DNA of 64,000 nucleotides from Pseudooceanicola sp050897975 (GCF_050897975.1 NZ_JBPAXY010000002.1:248001-312000), one strand, 5' to 3'. Positions 1 through 8,761 are shown, counted from the stretch's first letter. Numbers and translations: made by a program. Notes: generated from the sequence alone by a model not told the origin.

Positions 1-374
1 CCATGCCGCAGATGGACGGGATCGAGGCCACCCGGCAGATCCGTGCCGCCGAGGCAAAGGCGGGTAGCCCGCCGGTGCCGATCGTCGCCATGACCGCCCA
101 TGCGCTGGACGGCGACGCGGCGCGTTTCCTGGCCGAGGGGCTGGATCACTACCTGTCGAAGCCGCTGCGCAAGGCTGATGTGCTGGACATGCTGGCGCAG
201 CTGACCCCGGCGGAGCTGCGCCCGCCCTTCCACGCCCCGCCCGATCCGGCGCAGACCGAGGCGGGACCGACCCCAGAGGGACCGGGCGAGGCCCCCTGGG
301 CACCGCCTCTGCCGGAGGCGGAGGACGAAAGCTGGACACGGCGTGAGGCCGAGGAAAGTTCGGAAGCGGGTTAG
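1..374 (+). CDS. C-terminal fragment of a hybrid histidine kinase/response regulator receiver domain
   Basis: The gene enters from the left edge, so only about 124 codons are visible. They begin just after where the phospho-acceptor aspartate should lie (MPQMDGIEATRQIR), then show the conserved threonine (PIVAMTAHAL) and the conserved lysine (YLSKPL) of a CheY-type receiver. The MP-MDG-EAT wording is typical of receivers at the C-terminus of hybrid sensor kinases. After the receiver (about residue 70) comes a Pro/Glu-rich, probably disordered acidic tail and a TAG stop. No HPt or output domain follows. The kinase part cannot be seen, so the signal sensed is unknown. Confidence 0.8.
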   Translation, partial: MPQMDGIEATRQIRAAEAKAGSPPVPIVAMTAHALDGDAARFLAEGLDHYLSKPLRKADVLDMLAQLTPAELRPPFHAPPDPAQTEAGPTPEGPGEAPWAPPLPEAEDESWTRREAEESSEAG

Positions 375-645
375 GGGATCGGGTGGGGGATCTGGCCCCC
401 GTCGCCGGAGGGCGACTTATGGACAGGACGTGGGGGCTCTGCCCCCCCCCCCCCGGTCGCTGGAAGGCGACAAATAGAAGAAAGAAAGGGAGGCTCTGCC
501 CCCCTTGAGCCCTGACGGGCTCAATTCCCCCCGGGATATTTTTGGCAATGAGAAGAGAGGGGGGCGGGTGAGGGGGCGGCCTTGGACCTCGAAGCCCCGG
601 TGGCGCCCCGGCTGAGACGGAGGTCAACGGGGGGCGCCTGCGGGG
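375..645. other. Intergenic region rich in G/C runs and repeat fragments
   Basis: No credible gene. The stretch holds at least three related blocks of the form GGGGGCTCTGCCCCC, around 385-416, 431-470 and 489-560, including a run of C at 440-454. The last block is a full copy of the dispersed intergenic repeat listed separately. It lies between the end of the receiver gene and the 3' end of yaaA, so it is a convergent intergenic region. Confidence 0.6.
489..560 (+). repeat. Dispersed intergenic repeat, copy A
   Basis: The order is a G-rich run, CTCTGCCCCCC, a small hairpin TTGAGCC-ctgac-GGGCTCAA, TTCCCCCC, GGGATATTTTTGGC, and a purine-rich tail. The same order of blocks recurs at 8882, 48841, 54463 and, worn, at 58150. 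It was recognised by eye from shared wording; the limits are approximate. Confidence 0.7.
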
Positions 646-1425
646 TCAGGCGGCCTGGGCTTCGGCGTCGCGCAGGAAGACCGGGGCGGTCGGGGTCGAG
701 CGGTCGGGCTGGTAGAGATAGCCGCCGCTGTCGAACTCGGTCAGGCCCGCGGGGTCGGTCAGGCGGCGGGTGATGACGAAGCGCGCCATGGCGCCGCGCG
801 CCCGTTTGGCGTTGAAGGAGATCACCTTTTCGGCGCCGTTCTTCACATCGAGGAAGGTCGGCGTGATGACCGTCAACCCCAGGGCGTCCAGATCCACCGC
901 GCCGAAATATTCCTGGCTGGCGCAGTTGATCAGCGTGTCGGTGCCCAGCGTCCTGGCCTGGTCCTTCAGCGCGCGGGCGATCTTGTCGCCCCAGAACTGA
1001 TAGAGGTTGGTGCCCCGCTCGGTCTTCAGCCGGGTGCCCATTTCCAGCCGGTAGGGCTGCATCCCGTCGAAGGGGCGCAGCACACCGTATAGGCCCGACA
1101 GGATGCGCAGGTGTTCCTGGGCGAAGGCCAGCTCTTCGGGGTCGAGCGAGGCGGCGTCCAGCCCCTGGTAGGTGTCGCCCGCGAAGGCATGGATCGCCGG
1201 GCGCAGGGCCTCGGGGGCGGGGTCCGTCGCATAGTCGCGGTAGCGGTCGTAGTTCAGCTTGGCCAGGCTGTCGGACAGATGCATCAGCTTGGCGATCTCG
1301 CCCACCGACTTTTCGCGCATCACGCCGATCAATTCGGCGCTGTCGTCGGGGAAGGGCAGCGGGGTCAGTTCCGCCGCGCGGGCGGTCCAGTCCAGTTTCT
1401 TGGCCGGTGAGACGACGATCAGCAT
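646..1425 (-). CDS. yaaA: Peroxide stress protein YaaA (UPF0246 family)
   Basis: A 259-residue protein of the length usual for YaaA, starting MLIVVSPAKKLDW, the family's N-terminal signature. In E. coli YaaA limits free iron and so oxidative DNA damage during hydrogen peroxide stress; the fold binds DNA. Further family wording is seen at YDRYRDY (about 60), the GLYGVLRPFDGMQPYRLEM stretch (about 112-130) and INCASQEYF (about 166). It stands alone on the minus strand, about 70 bases downstream of recQ, so it could be read through from recQ. Start chosen at the canonical N-terminus. Confidence 0.95.
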   Translation of the reverse strand: MLIVVSPAKKLDWTARAAELTPLPFPDDSAELIGVMREKSVGEIAKLMHLSDSLAKLNYDRYRDYATDPAPEALRPAIHAFAGDTYQGLDAASLDPEELAFAQEHLRILSGLYGVLRPFDGMQPYRLEMGTRLKTERGTNLYQFWGDKIARALKDQARTLGTDTLINCASQEYFGAVDLDALGLTVITPTFLDVKNGAEKVISFNAKRARGAMARFVITRRLTDPAGLTEFDSGGYLYQPDRSTPTAPVFLRDAEAQAA

Positions 1426-1493
1426 ATTCTTCCCCTTCTGTCTGCCGGTCCCAGATAAGCGATCCGGGGCCGAGGTCCAGCCCCCTGCGGCGA

Positions 1494-3539
1494 TCAGGCC
1501 TCTTCGGCCAGCGCGTCGAGGAAGGCGGCGCCGAAACGTTCGGCCCGACGTTCGCCCAGAAGGCGCGTCAGCTGGGCCGCGTCGCGGGGGCGGGTTTCGG
1601 CCACCTTGGCGATCAACGAGGCCGAGCAGGAGAGCGGTTTCTCGGTCCCGTCCACCCCGCGCGCCAGATCCGCCTGCACCTGCATCAGCCGGTCGTAAAG
1701 CCCGCCCGAGGTGCGGCCCGCCAGGCGGGCGCGCTGCGGATGCAGCTGTTCGACGGCGCCGGTGATCACCTCGAGGAAGGTCGCGCCATAGGCCGAGAGC
1801 TTTTTCGCGCCGACCCCGGTGATGCCTGCCATGTCGTCCAGCGTGGCGGGTTTGGCTTCGGCCATCTCGATCAGGGTGCGGTCGTTGAAGATGACATAGG
1901 CGGGCACGCGGGCCTCTTCGGCCAGCGCCCGGCGCTTGGCCTTCAGCGCCGACAGAAGCGGCTCATCTTCTTCCGAAACAAGGGTTTTCGCCGCCGGGCG
2001 GCGGTTGGCCTTGGCGGCGGCGATGCTGTCGCGGCGCAGGCGGATCGTTTCCTCGCCGCGCAGGATGGGGCGCGCCGCCTCGGTCATGAACAGCGCGCCG
2101 TGGCGCTCACCATTGGGGCGGATCAGGTCATGGCCCTGCATCTGCCGGAAGATCGCCTGCCATTCGGCCTTCTTGAACTCTGTCCCCACGCCGAAGGTGG
2201 GCAGGCTGTCATGGCCGCGTTCGCGCACCTTGTCGGTTTCCGTGCCGGTCAGGATGTCGATCAGATGGCCCGCGCCGAACCATTCCTCGGTCCGCAGAAT
2301 GGCCGACAGCGCCTTGCGCACCGCCTCGGTGCCGTCGAAGGTCTCGGGCGGGCGATCGCAGAGGTCGCAGTTGCCGCAGTGCTGGCACTCTTCCCCGAAG
2401 TATTTCAGCAGCGTCGCGCGACGGCACTCCAGCGCCTCGGCCAGGCCCAGCAGGGCGTTGAGGCGCGCATGATCGGCGGCGCGGCGTTCCGGGGGCGCCA
2501 GGCCCTCGTCGATCTGGGCGCGGCGCAGGCGGATGTCATCGGCGCCGAAGAGGGTCAGGGTCTCGGCCGGCGCCCCGTCGCGCCCGGCGCGGCCGATCTC
2601 CTGGTAATAGGCCTCGATCGACTTCGGCAGGTCGGAATGGGCCACCCAGCGGATGTCGGGCTTGTCGACCCCCATGCCGAAGGCCACCGTGGCGACGACG
2701 ATCAGCCCGTCTTCCTGCTGGAACTGCAACTCGGCGGCGCGGCGGGCGTCAGGCTCCATCCCGCCGTGATAGTGGATGGCCGACAGGCCCGCCTCGCTCA
2801 GGGCACCGGCGATGCTTTCGGTGCGGGCGCGGGTGCCACAATAGACGATGCCGGACTGGCCGCGCCGGGCGGTGGCGAAGTCCAGGATCTGGCGGCGAGG
2901 CGAGTTCTTGGCGGCGAAGGCCAGGTGGATATTGGGGCGGTCGAAGCCGCGCAGGAAGGTCTGCGGCGGATGACCGTCGAACAGGCGGCGGACGATCTCG
3001 GCCCGGGTTTCCTCATCCGCAGTGGCGGTGAAGGCGGCCAGGGGCACATCCAGCGCCTGGCGCAGCTCGCCGATGCGCAGGTAATCGGGGCGGAAGTCAT
3101 GGCCCCACTGGCTGACGCAATGGGCCTCATCCACGGCGATCAGCGAGACATTGATGCGGTGCAGCATGTCGCGCGCGCCCGCCGAGGCCAGGCGTTCGGG
3201 CGCCAGGTAGAGCAGCTTCAGCCGCCCCTCTTGCAGGGCGGTCCAGACGGCCTCTGTCTCTTCCTCGGTATTGCCGGAGGTCAGCGCGCCCGCCTCGACC
3301 CCGGCCTCGCGCAGGGCGCGGACCTGGTCGCGCATCAGGGCGATCAGTGGCGAGATCACCAGGGTGACCCCGTGGCGGATCAGGGCGGGCAGCTGGTAAC
3401 ACAGGGATTTGCCGCCGCCCGTGGGCATGATGGCGAGGGTGTTCTGGCCCGAGGCCACGGCCTCCACGATCTCGCCCTGACCGGGGCGGAAGGCGTCGAA
3501 CCCGAATACCTCGCGCAGCAGCGCCTCTGCCTCGGCCAT
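1494..3539 (-). CDS. recQ: ATP-dependent DNA helicase RecQ
   Basis: A 681-residue superfamily 2 helicase that unwinds DNA 3' to 5' in recombination and fork repair. Visible motifs: Walker A TGGGKS (residues 40-45), DEAH with the RecQ-type aromatic-rich follow-on CVSQWGHDFRPDY (137-153), the helicase C-terminal motif VGVDKPDIR-type (about 294-303) and QEIGRAGRDG (about 320). Then comes the four-cysteine zinc-binding segment (CRRATLL...C-HC-NC-LC, about 373-396), a winged-helix region, and an HRDC domain at about 540-595 (DDMAGITGVG). Length and domain order match RecQ proper rather than a RecQ-like fragment. Confidence 0.97.
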   Translation of the reverse strand: MAEAEALLREVFGFDAFRPGQGEIVEAVASGQNTLAIMPTGGGKSLCYQLPALIRHGVTLVISPLIALMRDQVRALREAGVEAGALTSGNTEEETEAVWTALQEGRLKLLYLAPERLASAGARDMLHRINVSLIAVDEAHCVSQWGHDFRPDYLRIGELRQALDVPLAAFTATADEETRAEIVRRLFDGHPPQTFLRGFDRPNIHLAFAAKNSPRRQILDFATARRGQSGIVYCGTRARTESIAGALSEAGLSAIHYHGGMEPDARRAAELQFQQEDGLIVVATVAFGMGVDKPDIRWVAHSDLPKSIEAYYQEIGRAGRDGAPAETLTLFGADDIRLRRAQIDEGLAPPERRAADHARLNALLGLAEALECRRATLLKYFGEECQHCGNCDLCDRPPETFDGTEAVRKALSAILRTEEWFGAGHLIDILTGTETDKVRERGHDSLPTFGVGTEFKKAEWQAIFRQMQGHDLIRPNGERHGALFMTEAARPILRGEETIRLRRDSIAAAKANRRPAAKTLVSEEDEPLLSALKAKRRALAEEARVPAYVIFNDRTLIEMAEAKPATLDDMAGITGVGAKKLSAYGATFLEVITGAVEQLHPQRARLAGRTSGGLYDRLMQVQADLARGVDGTEKPLSCSASLIAKVAETRPRDAAQLTRLLGERRAERFGAAFLDALAEEA

Positions 3540-3650
3540 GTCCTGTCCCCGTTGGTGAAAGCAAGGGACACCATCCCATATTCGCCCTGGGGGGACAAGG
3601 CGGCGGCCCGCGATCCGGCCCGGATCAGGGGCCAGATGGGGCGGTCGGGG

Positions 3651-3938
3651 TCAGTACATATACCCGATGTTGTTGGACACCACGATGCGGATCGCCATGA
3701 TCGCCAGAAGGGCCACCAGCGGCGCCAGGTCGAGGCCGCCCATGGGCGGCAGGATGCGGCGGATCGGCGCGTACATCGGCTCCAGGATGCGGTTTAGCCC
3801 GTACCAGACCTGGCCCACGAATTGCTGGCGCACGTTCAGCACCTGGAAGGAAATCAGCCAGGACATGATGACATGGGCGATGATGAAGAACCAGACGACG
3901 CTCAGGACGAGGTCGAGGATCATCAGCAGGGATTGCAT
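3651..3938 (-). CDS. YggT family integral membrane protein
   Basis: A 95-residue protein with two hydrophobic segments (about 3-28 and 65-88) separated by the family motif in which the loop carries the PMYAPIRRILPPMGGLDLAP wording. YggT proteins are inner-membrane proteins of uncertain role, linked to osmotic stress and, in some bacteria, to cell-envelope assembly. An upstream ATG six bases earlier and further upstream codons are possible. The ATG at 3938 was chosen because GGAG sits at suitable distance before it and the hydrophobic helix starts at once. Divergent from the thioesterase gene. Confidence 0.88.
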   Translation of the reverse strand: MQSLLMILDLVLSVVWFFIIAHVIMSWLISFQVLNVRQQFVGQVWYGLNRILEPMYAPIRRILPPMGGLDLAPLVALLAIMAIRIVVSNNIGYMY

Positions 3939-4069
3939 GGGCATTCTCCGGGTTGCAGGACCGCACACAGGTAAGCAGACCGGGCCCAAAGAACAAGCTC
4001 AGACGCGAGGTCGCGGTTGACGCGCCCTTCGCGGCACCGCAGCAAAGACGCGAAGAAGGAGCCCTCCCC

Positions 4070-4600
4070 ATGTATCCCTACATCCGTCTTGCCAAGGAAT
4101 ACCTGAAGTTCCGCCGCGCGCCCCGGCTGCGTCCGGGCGAGGTGCATGTGTCGCATCACATCATCTGGCCCTGGGACATCGACCCCTGGATGGAGCTGAA
4201 CAACGGCCGCACCCTGACCATCTTTGACCTGGGCCGCATCCCCTATGCGACCCGCAGCGGGCTGTTCGAGGTGATGAAGGCCAAGGGCTGGGGCCTGACC
4301 GTGGCCGGAACCGCGATCCGTTACCGCAAGCGGCTGACCGCCTTTACACGGGTCGAGATGCGCACCCGCCTGATGGGGGTCGACGCGCGGTTCCTCTACA
4401 TGGAGCAAAGCATGTGGGTGGGGGGCGAATGCGCCAACCACGCCACCCTGCGCACCGGGGTCATCCGCGACCGCCGCCTGGTGCCCGTCGAGGAGGTGGC
4501 CCGCGCCATGGGCCCCGACGTGACCCTGCCCAGCCTGCCCGACTGGGCGTCAAAGCTCTTCATCGCCGAGAACGAGCGCCCCTGGCCGCCCGAGATGTAG
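4070..4600 (+). CDS. Hot-dog fold acyl-CoA thioesterase (THEM6/4HBT-like)
   Basis: A 176-residue protein with the hot-dog thioesterase pattern in which HHIIWPWDIDPWMELNNGR (about 28-46) provides the Asp/Glu-Asn active-site region. Then come DLGRIPYATRSG and a central sheet ending in MEQSMWVGGECANHA. Such proteins hydrolyse acyl-CoA thioesters; the substrate cannot be told. The start at 4070 is preceded by AAGGAG; upstream in-frame ATGs overlap the divergent yggT promoter region and lack family sequence. It is followed after 195 bases by a transporter gene on the same strand. Confidence 0.82.
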   Translation: MYPYIRLAKEYLKFRRAPRLRPGEVHVSHHIIWPWDIDPWMELNNGRTLTIFDLGRIPYATRSGLFEVMKAKGWGLTVAGTAIRYRKRLTAFTRVEMRTRLMGVDARFLYMEQSMWVGGECANHATLRTGVIRDRRLVPVEEVARAMGPDVTLPSLPDWASKLFIAENERPWPPEM

Positions 4601-4795
4601 GCAGCGCGGCCCGCAAGGGCCGGTTGACGTGCAGGGCACCTGACGCAGCGGGAACACGCGCGCCGCCTTTCTGGGCCTGCGGGCAATTTGTCATGAAGGA
4701 TTGGCTTGCCCTGCCTGCGCGGCGCGGATCATATCGCCCCATTCCAAAGGCACGGGCCAATGACACGGGCCAAACATACGGGGACAGGGCGGGGC

Positions 4796-6130
4796 ATGAC
4801 GGCGACATTGCGCAAGCGCATCTGGGGGTGGTTCTTCTTCGACTGGGCCAGCCAGCCCTACAACACCCTGCTGATCACCTTCATCTTCGGCCCCTATGTG
4901 AAAGAGTTGATGGGCGACGGCACCGCCGCGCAATCGGCCTGGGGCTTCGGCATCGGGGCGGCGGGGATCATCATCGCCCTGCTGGCGCCGATCCTGGGGG
5001 CCATTTCGGACGTGTCGGGCAACCGGCTGCGCTGGATCTGGGGGTTCTCCCTCCTTTACGTGCTGGGCGCCTGGATGCTGTGGTACGCCGCGCCGGGCGA
5101 TTTCAACCTGCTGACCACGCTGTTCTTCTTTGCCATCGGCATGATCGGGATGGAGTTCGCGACGATCTTCACCAACTCCATGCTGCCGGATCTGGGCAGC
5201 AAGGAAGAGATCGGGCGCATTTCCGGCAACGGCTGGGCCTTCGGCTATCTCGGTGGCCTGGTGTCGCTGGTGATCATGCTGACCCTGCTGGCCGAGAATG
5301 CCGACAGCGGCAAGACGCTGATCGGGCTGGACCCGATCCTGGGGCTGGACGCCACGGCGCGCGAGGGCACCCGGGCGGTCGGGCCGCTGACGGCGATCTG
5401 GTATGCCGTCTTCATGGTGCCCTTCTTCCTTTATGTGCGCGACCCCAAGATGCCGCGCGCGCCCAAGGGCGCGGCCCGGGCCGCGCTGCGCAATCTGCGC
5501 CAGACGGTGCACGGGCTGCGCGCCACCCCGTCGCTGTTCGCCTATCTGGTCTCGTCGCTGTGCTATCGCGACGCGCTGAACGGGATCTATTTCTTCGGCG
5601 GCATCTATGCGGCGGGGGTGCTGGACTGGTCGGTGACCCAGATCGGGATCTTCGGCATCATCGCCATCATCTCGGGCGCGATCTTTGCGGTGATCGGCGG
5701 CCGTGCGGATGAGCGTTTCGGGCCCAAGCCGGTCATCACCACCTGCATCCTGGCCCTGACGGCGGTGACGCTGGTGGCGGTGTCGATCTCGCGCAGCTCT
5801 GTCCTGGGCATGGCGGTCACGCCGGACAGCGCCCTGCCCGACATCGCCTTCTTCATCCTGGGCGCGGTGATCGGCGCGGCGGGGGGCGTGATCCAGTCGG
5901 CCAGCCGCACCATGATGGTCCGCCAGGCCCGCCCCGGGCGCATGGCCGAGGGGTTCGGCCTTTACGCGCTGGCGGGCAAGGCGACCTCTTTCATCGCGCC
6001 CACCACCATTGGCGTGGTCACCACCCTGAGCGGATCCCAGCAGATCGGGATCCTGCCGCTGGTTTTCCTTTTCCTGGTCGGCGCGGCGCTGCTACGCTGG
6101 GTCAAACCCGACGGAGATCCGACCCCCTGA
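4796..6130 (+). CDS. MFS transporter of the UMF1 (Atg22-like) family
   Basis: A 444-residue membrane protein with about 12 hydrophobic helices, beginning MTATLRKRIWGWFFFDWASQ; the WGWFFFDWAS-PY opening is the hallmark of UMF1-family permeases related to yeast vacuolar Atg22. The bacterial substrate is not established. Features include GAISDVSGNR after helix 3 and a central cytoplasmic loop (about 210-240). An alternative ATG at 4760 with AAAGG before it would add 12 residues. Its stop overlaps the start of mepA in TGATG/ATG fashion (shared A at 6130), so the two are probably cotranscribed. Confidence 0.88.
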   Translation: MTATLRKRIWGWFFFDWASQPYNTLLITFIFGPYVKELMGDGTAAQSAWGFGIGAAGIIIALLAPILGAISDVSGNRLRWIWGFSLLYVLGAWMLWYAAPGDFNLLTTLFFFAIGMIGMEFATIFTNSMLPDLGSKEEIGRISGNGWAFGYLGGLVSLVIMLTLLAENADSGKTLIGLDPILGLDATAREGTRAVGPLTAIWYAVFMVPFFLYVRDPKMPRAPKGAARAALRNLRQTVHGLRATPSLFAYLVSSLCYRDALNGIYFFGGIYAAGVLDWSVTQIGIFGIIAIISGAIFAVIGGRADERFGPKPVITTCILALTAVTLVAVSISRSSVLGMAVTPDSALPDIAFFILGAVIGAAGGVIQSASRTMMVRQARPGRMAEGFGLYALAGKATSFIAPTTIGVVTTLSGSQQIGILPLVFLFLVGAALLRWVKPDGDPTP

Positions 6131-7011
6131 TGCGCCTGCTTGCCCTGTTCGCCTGCCTTGCCACCCTGGCCAACCCGCTGACGGCGCAGGAAATTCCGGC
6201 GAACATGCAAGGCGTCGAGGCGCGGGCACTGTTCGGCGCGGCCAGGGCGGGCTCGCCGCATCGCGCCGATGCCTTCGGATCCTACGCCAAGGGCTGTGTC
6301 GCCGGCGCCGTCCAGCTGCCCGAGACCGGCCCCACCTGGCAGGCCATGCGGCTGAGCCGGAACCGCAACTGGGGCACCCCCGAGCTGGTCGATTTCCTGC
6401 AAGACCTGTCGAAGAAGGCCGCCCGCCTGCGCGGTTGGGACGGGATCTATATCGGCGACATGTCGCAACCGCGCGGCGGCCCGATGACCAGCGGCCATGC
6501 CAGCCATCAGATCGGCCTGGACGCGGATATCTGGATGCTGCCCGCGCAGGACCTGCGCCTGTCGCGCACGGCGCGCGAAAACCTGTCGTCCATCTCGATG
6601 CGCCGCGCCGGGGGCGCCTATGTGAACGACGCCTGGACGCCGCAGCACATGGCCCTGCTGAAGGCCGCCGCCCAGGACCGCCGGGTGGCGCGGATCTTTG
6701 TCTTTCCCGGCGCCAAGGTCTGGATGTGCCAGCAGGAGACGGGCAACCGCGCCTGGCTGCGCAAGATCCGGCCCTGGTGGGGGCATCACTACCATTTCCA
6801 CGTCCGCCTGGCCTGTCCGCGCGGCATGAAGGGCTGTGTCGACCAGGCGCCGCCGCCCGCGGGCGACGGCTGTGACGCGGCGCAGGACTGGGTCGATGAC
6901 ATCCTGAACCCGCCGCCGCCCGATCCCAATGCGCCACCGCCGAAACCGCGCCGTCAGCTGACCATGGCCGACCTGCCCCGCCAATGCGTCACCGTCTTGC
7001 AGGGGGGATAG
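6130..7011 (+). CDS. mepA: Penicillin-insensitive murein endopeptidase MepA
   Basis: A 293-residue periplasmic zinc peptidase (LAS family) that cuts D-Ala-mDAP cross-links in peptidoglycan. Residues 1-20 form a signal peptide ending LTAQ. FGSYAKGCVAGA and LSRNRNWG are family signatures. The metal-binding pattern HASHQIGLDAD (123-133; ligands likely His126 and Asp133) and HHYHFHV (219-225) are both intact, so the enzyme should be active. A proline-rich segment (about 258-275) lies near the C-terminus. Coupled to the transporter upstream and overlapping the next gene by 28 bases. Confidence 0.95.
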   Translation: MRLLALFACLATLANPLTAQEIPANMQGVEARALFGAARAGSPHRADAFGSYAKGCVAGAVQLPETGPTWQAMRLSRNRNWGTPELVDFLQDLSKKAARLRGWDGIYIGDMSQPRGGPMTSGHASHQIGLDADIWMLPAQDLRLSRTARENLSSISMRRAGGAYVNDAWTPQHMALLKAAAQDRRVARIFVFPGAKVWMCQQETGNRAWLRKIRPWWGHHYHFHVRLACPRGMKGCVDQAPPPAGDGCDAAQDWVDDILNPPPPDPNAPPPKPRRQLTMADLPRQCVTVLQGG

Positions 7012-7916
7012 GCGCCGCCCTTCTGGCGCTGTCCCTGCTGTCCTGCGGGGCAGAGCCCGAGGCGGCCCCGCCCCCGGCCCTTGCCACAGTTGTTTCCTTG
7101 CGCAACGACGCCCCCGCCCTGGGCGGCCTCTCGGCGATCGAGATCCTCGACGGCGGGCGGTGGTTCGTCGCCCTGTCCGACGCCGGGGCGCTGGTCGAAG
7201 GGCGGCTGGACCGCGACGCCGCCGGGCGGCTGACCGGGGCCCGGATCACCGCGCGCCACCCGCTGACGGACCCCGAGGGCGCGCAGATGGCCGTCAAGCA
7301 GACCGACCCCGAGGGGCTGGCCCTGCTGCCCGGGGGCCGCCTGCTGGTCACCTTCGAACATTTCACCGACCCCTGGATCTATGACGGCGCTCTGGGCCTA
7401 GACCAGGGCCGCGCCCTGCCCCGCCCCGTCCCCCTGACCCCGCCACCGGATGCGCCCCTTCTGGGCGGCAACTCCGCCTATGAGGCGGCGGCGGTGGATG
7501 CCTCGGGGCGGCTGATCGTGATCCCCGAACGCCCCGCCGGGGGCGGGCCGCGCCACCCCGTCTGGCGGCTGGAGGCCGACGGCTGGCAGCGGCTGGCGGA
7601 CTGGCCGCGCGAGGCGGGCTTTCTGCCGGTCGGCGCCGATGTCGGCCCCGATGGCCAGCTTTACGTGCTGGAACGCGCCTTCGGCCTGGGCTTTTCGGGG
7701 CGCATCCGGCGGCTGGACCTGGCCCGCCCGGGCCGGGCGCCCGAGCTGGTCGCCCCCCTGCCCCGCGACCGGCGCGCCAATTACGAGGGCCTGTCGGTCT
7801 GGACCGACAGCGCCGGGGCGCTGCGCCTGACCCTGGTGTCGGACGACAACTTCACCCCCCTTCTGCGCCAGCAATTGCTGGAGTTTTCCCTTGCCGAGGT
7901 CCCGGACAGGGGCTAA
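6984..7916 (+). CDS. Lipoprotein with an esterase-like activity of phytase domain
   Basis: A 310-residue protein with a lipoprotein signal (hydrophobic helix ending LSLLSCG, lipid-modified Cys about residue 21). After that come beta-propeller-like repeats: LGGLSAIEILDGGRWFVALSD, DPEGLALLPGGRLLVTFE, NYEGLSVWTD. The pattern matches the family called esterase-like activity of phytase (PF13449 type), often envelope-anchored; the real substrate is unknown. It starts inside the end of mepA (28-base overlap, different frame), indicating coupling in a small envelope operon. Confidence 0.78.
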   Translation: MRHRLAGGIGAALLALSLLSCGAEPEAAPPPALATVVSLRNDAPALGGLSAIEILDGGRWFVALSDAGALVEGRLDRDAAGRLTGARITARHPLTDPEGAQMAVKQTDPEGLALLPGGRLLVTFEHFTDPWIYDGALGLDQGRALPRPVPLTPPPDAPLLGGNSAYEAAAVDASGRLIVIPERPAGGGPRHPVWRLEADGWQRLADWPREAGFLPVGADVGPDGQLYVLERAFGLGFSGRIRRLDLARPGRAPELVAPLPRDRRANYEGLSVWTDSAGALRLTLVSDDNFTPLLRQQLLEFSLAEVPDRG

Positions 7917-7953
7917 AGCCCGCCAATCCCGGAGCGCGCCCGCGCCCGGGGCA

Positions 7954-7987
7954 ACAAGTCGCCGCGACCTTGTCTAAAAAACGGAAA
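7954..7987 (+). promoter_or_regulatory. Candidate preQ1-I riboswitch upstream of yhhQ
   Basis: Stem P1 is ACAAG (7954-7958) with CTTGT (7969-7973). The loop TCG-CCG-C-GAC (7959-7968) contains CCG (7962-7964), which can pair with CGG (7982-7984) after the A-rich tail CTAAAAAA, forming an H-type pseudoknot. The Bacillus class I aptamer has the same plan: 5-bp P1, loop UUC-UAG-C-, tail AUAAAAAA-CUA. Here UAG/CUA is replaced by the compensating pair CCG/CGG, and a C (7965) follows where the ligand-reading C is expected. The GGAA at 7983-7986, a plausible weak Shine-Dalgarno, overlaps the pseudoknot strand, which suggests translational control of the precursor transporter. Confidence 0.6.
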
Positions 7988-7992
7988 ACGAC

Positions 7993-8634
7993 ATGATACG
8001 CTTTCTTCCTGGCATTCTTGCCATGGCCGCCGTTGTGGTGGCCTCTAACATCCTGGTTCAGTTCCTGATCCTCGACGGCCTCCTGACCTGGGGCGCCTTC
8101 ACCTATCCTTTCGCCTTCCTCGTCACCGATGTGATGAACCGCCTCTATGGCCCCGGCCCCGCCCGGCGGGTGATCTTCGCCGGGTTCGTGACCGGGATCC
8201 TGTGTTCGCTGATCGGCACGCAAATCCTGCTGCAAGGCGACGGGTTCACCTATGCCGCCGTGGCGCTGCGGGTGGCCGTGGGCTCGGCCCTGGCCTTTCT
8301 GGTCGCGCAACTGGTCGATGTGGCCCTTTTCGACCGCCTGCGGCAGGGCCGCTGGTGGCGCGCGCCCCTGGTCAGCTCGATCGTCGGATCGGCCCTGGAC
8401 ACGGCCATCTTCTTTACCGTCGGATTCGCGCAATTCATTGCTTTCTTTGGCGAAAATGCCGATGCCGAGATTTCCTGGGCCTGGGAGGCCGTGCCCTTCA
8501 TGCTGGTCGGTCCCGCCGTGCCGCTGTGGATCTCGCTGGCGGTGGCGGACTGGGGGGTGAAGATGGCCCTGGCGCTGATCGCCCTGCTGCCTTTCCGGGC
8601 GCTGACGGGTAAATTTTCCGCGCGGCCTGCATAA
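7993..8634 (+). CDS. yhhQ: Queuosine precursor transporter YhhQ (VUT family)
   Basis: A 213-residue inner-membrane protein with about six helices. Family wording: ASNILVQF, TYPFAFLVTDVMNRLYG (about 34-50), and VSSIVGSALDTAIFF (about 130-144). YhhQ-type proteins import preQ0/preQ1 for queuosine modification of tRNA. The gene has its own leader carrying the preQ1-like element, so import is probably repressed when precursor is plentiful. It is followed by an RNA-like intergenic segment rather than by another queuosine gene. Confidence 0.92.
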   Translation: MIRFLPGILAMAAVVVASNILVQFLILDGLLTWGAFTYPFAFLVTDVMNRLYGPGPARRVIFAGFVTGILCSLIGTQILLQGDGFTYAAVALRVAVGSALAFLVAQLVDVALFDRLRQGRWWRAPLVSSIVGSALDTAIFFTVGFAQFIAFFGENADAEISWAWEAVPFMLVGPAVPLWISLAVADWGVKMALALIALLPFRALTGKFSARPA

Positions 8635-8704
8635 TCTTCTTTGCGCGTAAACACTTCCGTGCCAGCCTGAAGGCATCGGAAACAAGCAGAAAGGAGGTGC
8701 TCTA

Positions 8705-8761
8705 GTGTCTATTGAGGTATTGGAGAAAGGATTCGGAACAGTCTGGAGGGTGACCGTCTGA
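8705..8761 (+). CDS. Putative 18-residue leader peptide (GTG start)
   Basis: GTG at 8705 opens 18 sense codons (MSIEVLEKGFGTVWRVTV) before TGA. AGGAGGTG at 8692-8699 is a near-perfect Shine-Dalgarno seven bases before the start, much stronger than most in this window. The codons are less G/C-biased at the third position than those of neighbouring genes. No amino-acid run suggests a classical biosynthetic attenuator. Downstream, CACCTCCT at 8809-8816 is exactly complementary to the Shine-Dalgarno and could mask it. Function unknown; it may equally be the 5' part of a small RNA. Confidence 0.4.
   Translation: MSIEVLEKGFGTVWRVTV

Noticed and set aside
1407..3797. Open frame of 796 codons on the plus strand opposite recQ
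   Set aside because: It mirrors the codon phase of recQ, is rich in Gly/Arg/Ala/His/Gln, has no motif or ribosome site, and is a by-product of high G+C.
8705..8761. Classical amino-acid biosynthesis attenuator
   Set aside because: The peptide has only one Trp and no residue run, and no biosynthetic gene follows the terminator.
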